NCBI GenBank assembly: GCA_964559295.1
Contig: CAZLGO010000023.1
Span: 1-21,393, forward strand
Direction of reading: 5' to 3'
DNA length: 21,393 nucleotides
Source of the DNA: CAZLGO01 sp964559295
Lineage (GTDB): Archaea > Methanobacteriota > Methanobacteria > Methanobacteriales > Methanobacteriaceae
Under the pieces are notes generated by a model. It was not told the DNA's origin. It ran no database searches and saw nothing but the letters and a program-made list of their open reading frames with translations. Both the position numbers and the translations under genes were made by a program. Shown one piece after another: positions 1 to 6,538 of the stretch. Within the stretch, counting starts at the first letter, position 1. The number at the start of each line of letters is the position of its first letter.

Positions 1-773
1 TGTCGGTCATACACTACAATTGTAGTAATATTAGAGTATATAAATGCTTTGCAATTATGCGTAAGTCCTATATATCAAAATAGTAATCTTCATGCAAAAA
101 ATCCAAAATCATAAAAGTTAAAATAATGAGGGATAAAATGCAAGTCCTACTACATTAACAGATGTTATTAAGAAGCAAGAAGAAGATCGAAAATAAAATT
201 AGCATGTTTCTGTCTCCAGAACAGTTGAGAACCAAGAAGGGTTTATCAAAACTCTACTGGTGTTAAAGGATTTGATTTTGATGCAGAGGGGCAATATTCA
301 AATGATTACTAAATTCATTCCACAGGTTTTGGAACTTGATTCGATCTTTTGGACTCAGAAAAAAATTTACAGGTATTGGAGAGGAGGAGTTCGAAGTAAG
401 CATCACATTTTATGTATCAGGGGATTGTTCTCCTGACTATAAATCGAATCACTTATAAATTTTTGTTAAACTGGCAACAATTTGATGGATTTAATAAGTA
501 GTTAGGTATCAGGTGGTTCAGACGCTTCTAAAAGTTGTGAATTGTTGGATTATTTTCCTGAATGCGACTGCTTCTACTGTGCGAATCATTATGAAATTGT
601 TTCAAATTCCAAGAAGGACTTTATGATTGTTCCAGAGCTACATGTCCTCATGTTCATCAGCAGATTATGAACGACTAATTAATATACGTAGAAAATGGAA
701 AAATAACACTTTAAAATAATAGAAGCTTTGTTGAAGGAGTATATAGTCCAATTATTCAGGGATTTTAGCCATA
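1..773. other. Gene-poor stretch with no intact coding sequence
   Basis: No open frame with a convincing start and ribosome binding site runs through this segment on either strand. It is AT-rich, with a TATA-like string (GTATATAAAT) near 36-45. Short open stretches in shifting plus-strand frames look protein-like and are listed separately as a possible decayed gene. The minus-strand unknown gene ends at 774. I see no tRNA, rRNA or CRISPR pattern. Confidence 0.6.
306..670 (+). pseudogene. Possible decayed protein gene
   Basis: Two short open stretches in different plus-strand frames read like protein. One (306-458, ending in TAA) contains EEEFEVSITFYVSGDCSPDY. The other (506-670, ending in TGA) contains SKSCELLDYFPECDCFYC followed by ANHYEIVSNSKKDF. 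The mixed polar and hydrophobic residues and the Cys cluster look like remnants of coding sequence broken by frameshifts and stops. No start codon with a ribosome binding site was found, and I cannot name a family. Chance open frames in AT-rich DNA are the main alternative. Confidence 0.25.
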
Positions 774-1268
774 CTAGGATTTATCATTGCTGATAATGCT
801 TTGAAGCTGCTTTAATTGTGCATCAGCATAAAGAAGTTGGGTGTTAAAGGCATTTATAGTGTCGGTTATATCAAGCAGAGTTGACTGTAGATCCCCCATT
901 CCCAAGCAAATATCCTTGGGCTTTATAATCTCAACAGCTGCTGGTAAGTATTTTACAGTAGCTCTGATAAGGGATTGAAGGTCCATTGCTATAAATTCAA
1001 ATTCAATAAACTTTGAGTATGACATTACATTACGATTCTCATCGTAAACCTCAACTGCAGGAACATGCTTTTTTTTGATGACAAGAATCCCTTCCTCATC
1101 CTCAAAAAGTTTGTCTATTTCACCCATAGCATCATCCAATGCAGATACCGTTGGACCCTGTCCTTCAACATAAAATCTTACCATCACCTTACCTGTCTTT
1201 TCAAATAATTCTTCTATTTCTTCCTCGTCCATGGTCTTAATTTCTTCTTTAAGTTTTTTAAGTGACAT
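774..1268 (-). CDS. Small acidic protein of unknown function
   Basis: A 164-residue soluble protein that I do not recognise. It is highly charged at the N-terminus (LKKLKEEIKTMDEEEIEELF), has no signal peptide or membrane segment, and its last 40 residues (around TLLDITDTINAFNTQLLYADAQLKQL) look helical and could form a coiled coil. The ATG at 1268 is preceded on the minus strand by GGAGGGA (1274-1280), a strong ribosome binding site that fixes the start. It lies 59 bases downstream of the natural end of carB on the same strand, with a palindromic repeat between them, so it could be co-transcribed with carAB or have its own promoter. Codon use and amino acid composition look like a normal gene. 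The context does not by itself prove a role in pyrimidine or arginine synthesis. Confidence 0.8.
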   Translation of the reverse strand: MSLKKLKEEIKTMDEEEIEELFEKTGKVMVRFYVEGQGPTVSALDDAMGEIDKLFEDEEGILVIKKKHVPAVEVYDENRNVMSYSKFIEFEFIAMDLQSLIRATVKYLPAAVEIIKPKDICLGMGDLQSTLLDITDTINAFNTQLLYADAQLKQLQSIISNDKS

Positions 1269-1303
1269 TAGCGTCCCTCCATGATTTGTAATAAAATCTT
1301 AAT

Positions 1304-1337
1304 CAACTGTTGTTTTGATCAACTTTCTTAAAGGTTG
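1304..1337. repeat. Palindromic repeat copy between carB and the unknown gene
   Basis: The sequence contains CAACTTT CTTA AAGGTTG (1320-1337), a 7-bp stem with one T/G wobble when read on the plus strand, preceded by TTTTGATCAA and a small CAACTGTTG palindrome (1304-1312). It matches the repeat family seen at six other gene boundaries in this window. The natural carB stop codon (1328-1330, minus strand) falls inside it. Confidence 0.75.
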
Positions 1338-1477
1338 GAGTTGTGGTATTCATCTAAAGATTTTACTCCGATCTCTCCCTTTTTTACATTTTCAATAGCA
1401 TTAAGTGCTGCACGGGCTCCAGCAAGAGTTGTAACATATGGTATGCTTAATTCAACTGCATATCTTCTTATAAGTTA
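1328..1477 (-). pseudogene. carB: Untranslated C-terminal end of carB behind an in-frame TAA
   Basis: Immediately after the carB TAA at 1475-1477 the same reading frame stays open for 48 more codons. It encodes LIRRYAVELSIPYVTTLAGA then RAALNAIENVKKGEIGVKSL and DEYHNSNL, ending at a TAA at 1328-1330. This is the normal C-terminus of a CarB allosteric (MGS-like) domain, which usually runs GK-x-S-x-x-D-G-Y-x-IRR; here DGY is replaced by DE-stop with spacing preserved. Adding this segment gives 1058 residues, the usual archaeal CarB length. It could be a true nonsense mutation, a sequencing error, or a stop codon that is read through. Confidence 0.8.
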
Positions 1478-4400
1478 TTCATCATCATCAGAGTTTTTAC
1501 CTGTAGGTGTTTTTATTATGATATCTATCTTACCTTCTTTTATGGCATCCATTATGTTCGGAGAACTTTCACTGGCTTTTCGAATTTTTTTAACTTTTAC
1601 ATTGTCTCCTATTGCATTCGCAGTTCCATTTGTTGCTATAAGCTCAAATCCAAGCTCATCTACCATTTCTGCAATATCAGAGATCTTGCCTTTATCAGGA
1701 TCCTTGACGCTTATAAAAATCCTGCCTCTTCCTGGAAGATTCATATTAGCAGAGATCTGAGCCTTGTAATAGGAAACTGCAAAGTTATCGTCGATTCCCA
1801 TGCTCTCTCCAGTTGATTTCATCTCAGGTCCCAGTATTGGATCAACTCCTGGAAGCTTTATAAATGGAAATACAGACTCTTTTACAGCAACATGTTTTAC
1901 TTGCGCAACATCTGAAAGTCCAAAGTCTGAAAGCTTATAACCTATCATCAACTTTGCTGCTATCTTTGCGAGAGGAACACCAACTGCTTTGCTTACAAAA
2001 GGAACAGTTCTGCTCGCACGTGGATTTGCTTCAAGAACATAAACAACATCTTCACTTACCGCGTATTGAATGTTTATAAGACCGACTACATCAAGCTCAA
2101 GTGCCAGACGCTTTGTGTACTCTTTTATCGTCTCTATGACATCAAAAGAAAGGCTTTGTGGTGGTATAACACATGCAGAATCTCCAGAATGAACACCTGC
2201 CTCCTCTATATGCTCCATTATCCCCCCAATAAAGACCTCTTCACCATCACAGAGAGCATCAACATCCACTTCAACAGCATCCTCCAAGAATTTATCGATT
2301 AGTATAGGATGTTCTGGAGAGACCCTCACAGCTTCCTCCATATAATCTTCAAGTTCAGCCTCATCATAGACGATCTCCATGGCTCTTCCACCAAGAACAT
2401 ACGAAGGTCTTACAAGCACTGGAAATCCGATTCTTTTTGCAATTCCCTTTGCATCCTCGAAAGATTTTGCAATGCCATAGGGTGCTTGGGGTATTCCAAG
2501 TTTATTCAAGACCTCTGTGAATCTTTCACGATCCTCCACACGATCTATACTCTCATGAGATGTACCTAATATCCTAACACCTTCCCTCGCAAGTGGTACA
2601 GCAAGATTTATAGATGTTTGACCACCAAATTGGACAAAAACTCCGTATGGCTTCTCTTTTTCAATAACACCCATAACATCCTCTAAGGTTAGTGGTTCAA
2701 AATAAAGCTTGTCTGATATATCATAGTCGGTACTTACAGTCTCTGGATTGTTGTTTATAATTATAGATTCTATTCCTTCGTCTTTTAGTGCCATTGCAGC
2801 ATGAACACAACAATAATCAAATTCAATTCCCTGAGCAATTCTTATAGGTCCTGCACCAATTATAACAACCTTTTTCTTATCTGATACCTCAATTTCATCC
2901 TCCTGTTCATAAGTACCATAATAATAGGGGGTTTTTGCCTCAAATTCTGCAGCACATGTATCAACCATTTTGTAGGTTGGCAGAATCTTGTTCTTTTTCC
3001 TTCTATCTCTTATGAAGCCTTCCTCATATCCTGTAAGCTCAGAAAGCTTTCTATCAGAAAACCCCATCCTCTTTGCCTTCCTGAGTATTTTGGGGTTTTG
3101 AATTGTATCTTTGTTTAATTTGCTCTCAAAGTTGATTATCTCAAGTATTTTATACAAAAAAAACTTATCAATCTTGGTTATTTCGTGTACCTTATCAAGA
3201 CTCATTCCTGATTTTAGGGCAGCATAAACATGAAATATACGTTCATCTGTTGCACTCTCAAGTAACTTTCTGTTATAATCCACATAATCAAGCCCAAATC
3301 TTCCAATATCAAGCGATCTTATGGCTTTTTGAAGTGCCTCTTCAAAGGTCCTTCCAATTGCCATAACCTCCCCTGTGGATTTCATCTGGACACCGATTTT
3401 CCTGTTTATGCCTCTGAATTTATCAAATGGCCATCTTGGGATTTTAACAACCACATAATCCAGGGATGGTTCAAAAGAGGCTGGTGTCTCCTTTGTGATG
3501 TCGTTTTGTATCTCATCTAAGGTCATCCCAATAGCAATTTTAGCTGCTATCTTAGCTATTGGATATCCTGTAGCCTTCGAAGCAAGGGCACTGCTTCTGC
3601 TAACCCTTGGATTTACCTCTATTACTTTGTATTCTCCAGTTTCAGGATGCACAGCGAACTGTATGTTACATCCTCCCTGGATTTTAAGGGCTCTTATTAT
3701 TTTTATGGAAGCATCTCTTAATTTATGGTTGTCCGCATCACTTAATGTCTGAGAGGGAGCTACTACAATACTATCTCCTGTGTGTATACCCATAGGATCC
3801 ACATTTTCCATGTTACACACAACAATGCAGGTGTCATTTTTATCCCTCATGATCTCGTATTCAATTTCTTTCCAACCTAAAACAGATTCTTCTAAAAGAA
3901 CTTGATTTATAAAGCTCATCTCAAGCCCTTTTGTGACAACTGCCTCAAGTTCTTTTTGATTGTGGGCTACTCCTCCGCCTGTTCCTCCGAGGGTGTAGGC
4001 AGGTCTTACGATGATTGGATATCTAATTTTTTTTGCTGCCACAAGAGCTTCGTCAATAGATGTTACAGCCTCAGATTTAGGAATCGGTTCACCAATCTCA
4101 ATCATAAGTTTAGCAAAAAGATCCCGATCTTCAGTCGTATCTATGGTTTCAATAGATGAACCTATAACCTCGACACCTTCAACAGCACCGATCTTCTCAA
4201 GACCAGCTGCCACATTCAAACCTGTTTGTCCACCCATCGTAGGTAGGATCGCGTCTGGATTTTCCTTTTTTATGATCTTTGCTACAATTTCAGGGGTTAA
4301 AGGCTCAATGTATACCTTATCTGCCATATCCATATCTGTCTGAATGGTTGCTGGATTGCTGTTTACAAGTACAGTTTCTATACCTTCTTCTCTGAGAGAT

Positions 4401-4504
4401 TTACACGCCTGAGAACCAGAATAATCAAACTCAGCAGCCTGACCTATCTGAATTGGTCCTGATCCAATGATAAGAACTTTTTTTATGTCGGGATTTTTTG
4501 GCAT
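1475..4504 (-). CDS. carB: Carbamoyl-phosphate synthase large subunit, truncated by a premature stop
   Basis: CarB makes carbamoyl phosphate from bicarbonate, ammonia (from CarA) and two ATP for arginine and pyrimidine synthesis. The protein is two homologous halves: the first opens with IIGSGPIQIGQAAEFDYSG (residues 12-30) followed by an ATP-grasp domain (about 130-390), an oligomerisation region (about 400-540), then the second half from about 545 (IIGAGPIRIAQGIEFDY) with the second ATP-grasp domain, and the allosteric domain from about 927. The translated product stops at residue 1009 inside the allosteric domain, 49 residues short; both ATP-grasp halves are complete. The start ATG at 4504 follows GGAGGT (4510-4515), 14 bases after the carA stop, so carA and carB form an operon. 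If the stop is real, catalysis might survive while effector control is lost; this is inference. Confidence 0.93.
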   Translation of the reverse strand: MPKNPDIKKVLIIGSGPIQIGQAAEFDYSGSQACKSLREEGIETVLVNSNPATIQTDMDMADKVYIEPLTPEIVAKIIKKENPDAILPTMGGQTGLNVAAGLEKIGAVEGVEVIGSSIETIDTTEDRDLFAKLMIEIGEPIPKSEAVTSIDEALVAAKKIRYPIIVRPAYTLGGTGGGVAHNQKELEAVVTKGLEMSFINQVLLEESVLGWKEIEYEIMRDKNDTCIVVCNMENVDPMGIHTGDSIVVAPSQTLSDADNHKLRDASIKIIRALKIQGGCNIQFAVHPETGEYKVIEVNPRVSRSSALASKATGYPIAKIAAKIAIGMTLDEIQNDITKETPASFEPSLDYVVVKIPRWPFDKFRGINRKIGVQMKSTGEVMAIGRTFEEALQKAIRSLDIGRFGLDYVDYNRKLLESATDERIFHVYAALKSGMSLDKVHEITKIDKFFLYKILEIINFESKLNKDTIQNPKILRKAKRMGFSDRKLSELTGYEEGFIRDRRKKNKILPTYKMVDTCAAEFEAKTPYYYGTYEQEDEIEVSDKKKVVIIGAGPIRIAQGIEFDYCCVHAAMALKDEGIESIIINNNPETVSTDYDISDKLYFEPLTLEDVMGVIEKEKPYGVFVQFGGQTSINLAVPLAREGVRILGTSHESIDRVEDRERFTEVLNKLGIPQAPYGIAKSFEDAKGIAKRIGFPVLVRPSYVLGGRAMEIVYDEAELEDYMEEAVRVSPEHPILIDKFLEDAVEVDVDALCDGEEVFIGGIMEHIEEAGVHSGDSACVIPPQSLSFDVIETIKEYTKRLALELDVVGLINIQYAVSEDVVYVLEANPRASRTVPFVSKAVGVPLAKIAAKLMIGYKLSDFGLSDVAQVKHVAVKESVFPFIKLPGVDPILGPEMKSTGESMGIDDNFAVSYYKAQISANMNLPGRGRIFISVKDPDKGKISDIAEMVDELGFELIATNGTANAIGDNVKVKKIRKASESSPNIMDAIKEGKIDIIIKTPTGKNSDDDE

Positions 4505-4518
4505 TTCTAACCTCCGTC

Positions 4519-5601
4519 TTAATACTTTTTCATTTTTTTCACGAAGACGTCAAACATATAAGTTGTATCACGAGGACCTGGTCCCACTTCTGGATGGAAT
4601 TGCGTTGCCATAATTGGAAGTTCATTATGTTCTATTCCCTCCACAGTTCCGTCGTTTAGATTTATTTGAGTTATTCTAAGGTTTGTGTTATTAATTGACG
4701 ATGGATCAACTGCAAAACTATGATTTTGAGAAGTTATTGCTACATTACCAGATCTAAGATCCTTTATCGGTTGATTTGTCCCTCTATGTCCAAACTTCAT
4801 TTTGTAGATCTTAGCTCCAAAGGAAAGTGCTATTATTTGCATACCAAGACATATTCCAAAAATAGGAAGTTTTTCAGAAAGCTTTTTTACAGTACTTATA
4901 GCCTCTCTAACCCTTCTTGGATCTCCAGGACCACTTGAAACAAGCAAGGCATTAGGTTCATGATCTAAAATTTCCTTGTGATCGATTTTATAGGGCAGTA
5001 GAATAGTACCGATTTTTCTTTTCATTAGCAGTTTTATACTGTTTCTTTTTATCCCACAATCGAGGATGGCTATCCTATATTTGTAATCTTCCCCTAAAAT
5101 TCGAGGCTCGGTTACACAAACCTTATCAACCAGATCCATCTCTTCTATATCTGGCTGTTCCCTTGCAAGTTTTAGAATCTCCCTATCCCCTATCTCCTCT
5201 GTTGAGATGGCACCTTTCATGGTTCCATATTTTCTGATTTTGATTGTAAGTGCTCTTGTATCAATTTCACTTATTCCTGGGACGCCATATTCCTCTAAAA
5301 AATCTGATAGAGTTTTATTCGATAGATGATGAGAGGGGTTAGAACACACCTCCCTAACCACGAATCCTTCAACCTTTATTCCATCTGATTGGAACCATTT
5401 TTCTGATATCCCATAATTTCCCTGCAGAGGGTAAGTCATCATCAAAATCTGACCTTTATAAGAAGGATCAGTTAATGATTCTACATATCCTGTCATGGCT
5501 GTTGTAAAAACCACTTCTCCGGTTTTAATGGTTTCAAAACCAAATCCTTCTCCCTGAAGTATTGTTCCATCTTCCAAAGCTAATTTTGCCTCTTTTATCA
5601 T
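4519..5601 (-). CDS. carA: Carbamoyl-phosphate synthase small (glutaminase) subunit
   Basis: A 360-residue class I glutamine amidotransferase that hydrolyses glutamine and channels ammonia to CarB. The N-terminal CPSase small-chain domain (residues 1-140) contains the family motifs LQGEGFGF, FTTAMTGYVESLTDPSYKGQ and YPLQGNYG. The C-terminal glutaminase domain has the nucleophile Cys251 in GICLGMQ, and His336 and Glu338 in FHPEVGPGPRDT, completing the triad. Length is normal for the family. ATG at 5601 is preceded by GGTGATC, an acceptable ribosome binding site. It is the first gene of the carAB pair, with carB beginning 14 bases after its stop. A hairpin and a repeat copy separate it from rimI upstream, suggesting separate transcription. 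Confidence 0.96.
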   Translation of the reverse strand: MIKEAKLALEDGTILQGEGFGFETIKTGEVVFTTAMTGYVESLTDPSYKGQILMMTYPLQGNYGISEKWFQSDGIKVEGFVVREVCSNPSHHLSNKTLSDFLEEYGVPGISEIDTRALTIKIRKYGTMKGAISTEEIGDREILKLAREQPDIEEMDLVDKVCVTEPRILGEDYKYRIAILDCGIKRNSIKLLMKRKIGTILLPYKIDHKEILDHEPNALLVSSGPGDPRRVREAISTVKKLSEKLPIFGICLGMQIIALSFGAKIYKMKFGHRGTNQPIKDLRSGNVAITSQNHSFAVDPSSINNTNLRITQINLNDGTVEGIEHNELPIMATQFHPEVGPGPRDTTYMFDVFVKKMKKY

Positions 5602-5631
5602 TTGATCACCAATAACTTTACAAAAAACCTG

Positions 5632-5640
5632 CTAATAAAG
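5632..5640 (-). promoter_or_regulatory. Possible TATA box for carAB
   Basis: The minus strand reads CTTTATTAG here, about 31 bases upstream of the carA ATG. It lies downstream of the rimI terminator-like hairpin, so a carAB promoter here would be sensible. With the usual archaeal spacing the transcript would have a very short leader. The match to a TATA box is modest. Confidence 0.3.
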
Positions 5641-5647
5641 GCTGTTC

Positions 5648-5677
5648 AAAAAGGAGACCCTCGGTCTTCTGATTTTT
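5648..5677 (-). terminator. Hairpin with T-run downstream of rimI
   Basis: On the minus strand AGAAGACC GAG GGTCTCCT can fold into an 8-bp stem (one G/T wobble) with a 3-base loop, followed by TTTTT. It lies 19 bases past the rimI stop and upstream of carA. Archaeal termination relies mainly on U-runs, so the T5 may matter more than the stem. Confidence 0.45.
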
Positions 5678-5678
5678 G

Positions 5679-5698
5679 TGAACTTTTCTTAAAGTTCA
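5679..5698. repeat. Palindromic repeat copy at the rimI stop codon
   Basis: TGAACTTT TCTT AAAGTTCA is a perfect 8-bp inverted repeat with a 4-base spacer, preceded by TTTTTG. It is the GAACTTTT/AAAAGTTC module seen again at 18201-18219, including the TTTTGTGAAC left flank. The rimI stop codon (5696-5698, minus strand) is part of the stem. Confidence 0.75.
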
Positions 5699-6130
5699 TT
5701 GTAAGGTCTTTTCCATAATCACAGCATCCTCACCGTCCTCATAATAATTTTTGATGACCTTCTCCTCCCTAAATCCTATATTTTTATAGAACTCTCTGGC
5801 TCCTCTATTTGTTATCCTCACCTCTAACTTAATATTTTTTATACCATACCTTTTGAAGATTTGTATCGCAGAGATCACAAGCATAGTTCCGATGCCCCTT
5901 CTTCTGTACTTTTTATCAACAGCAAGAGAGATTATATGACCCTCATTTTCAAACCTAACCCAAAATATAATATAACCTACAATAAGATTATCCTTCTGAG
6001 CAACTAAAAAACCTGCTCCTATGTTGTAGATATCCAGAAGGATACCAGAGGGATAGGGATCCTCAAAGGACATCTTCTCAATTTCTAAGACTCTTTTGAT
6101 GTCTTGGGGTTTAAAATTTCTTATTATCAT
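5696..6130 (-). CDS. rimI: GNAT N-acetyltransferase, RimI family
   Basis: A 144-residue single-domain GNAT acetyltransferase of the RimI (ribosomal S18-alanine / N-terminal protein acetyltransferase) type. The acetyl-CoA pyrophosphate-binding loop RRRGIG is at residues 76-81 after the strand HIISLAVDKKY, and the C-terminal motif NRGAREFYKNIGF is typical. In archaea such proteins acetylate protein N-termini, and related domains work with tRNA t6A factors; the substrate here cannot be told. I chose ATG 6130 over a longer frame reaching 6232 because GGAGA precedes it at correct spacing and MIIRNFKPQDIKRV aligns with the usual N-terminus. The next gene diverges only 18 bases away. Its TGA stop lies inside a palindromic repeat. 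Confidence 0.88.
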   Translation of the reverse strand: MIIRNFKPQDIKRVLEIEKMSFEDPYPSGILLDIYNIGAGFLVAQKDNLIVGYIIFWVRFENEGHIISLAVDKKYRRRGIGTMLVISAIQIFKRYGIKNIKLEVRITNRGAREFYKNIGFREEKVIKNYYEDGEDAVIMEKTLQ

Positions 6131-6148
6131 AATATTCTCCGTGATAGA

Positions 6149-6538
6149 ATGTGGAAAGATTTTGTCCAGTATATTATCAACAATTATACTGATGCAGATA
6201 AAATAATTGAAGTTGGTGTTGGGAAATTCCATGATGTTGCCTTAATGTTAGAGGAACATCTCAAAATGGATATTATCATGACAGATATTAAACCTTACTC
6301 CTCCAAGATCATCTTAGATGACATTACACACCCTAACTTGGAAATATATAAAGGGGCGTCCCTTATTTATTCTATAAGACCTCCTCCTGAACTGCATCCA
6401 TGTTTAATAAAGGTTGCAGGAAAGGTTGGAGCAGATCTTATAATAAAAACATTTTCAACAGAACGTATAAATACCAAGAAAAAAATGAAACTCATAAACT
6501 ACAAAAAAGCGATTTTTTATAAGATGGGTCAAAAATGA
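6149..6538 (+). CDS. UPF0146 family protein
   Basis: A 129-residue protein of the archaeal UPF0146 family. It resembles the first half of a Rossmann-fold methyltransferase: IIEVGVGKFHDVALMLEE matches the SAM-binding glycine loop and IIMTDIKPY has the acidic residue at the end of strand 2, but the protein is too short to be a complete classical methyltransferase. No activity is established as far as I know. ATG 6149 is preferred to an upstream TTG at 6104, because MWKDFVQYIINNY is the natural start; the ribosome binding site is weak (GTGAT). It begins 18 bases from the divergent rimI start. Its stop overlaps the ATPase start (ATGA), so the two are translationally coupled. Confidence 0.8.
   Translation: MWKDFVQYIINNYTDADKIIEVGVGKFHDVALMLEEHLKMDIIMTDIKPYSSKIILDDITHPNLEIYKGASLIYSIRPPPELHPCLIKVAGKVGADLIIKTFSTERINTKKKMKLINYKKAIFYKMGQK

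Noticed and set aside
1328..1477. Frameshift as the cause of carB truncation
   Set aside because: The downstream segment is in the same frame with exact family spacing, so an in-frame stop rather than an indel explains it.
6131..6232. N-terminal extension of rimI to 6232
   Set aside because: The extension is hydrophobic, overlaps the divergent UPF0146 start and lacks a better ribosome binding site; ATG 6130 has GGAGA and the family N-terminus.
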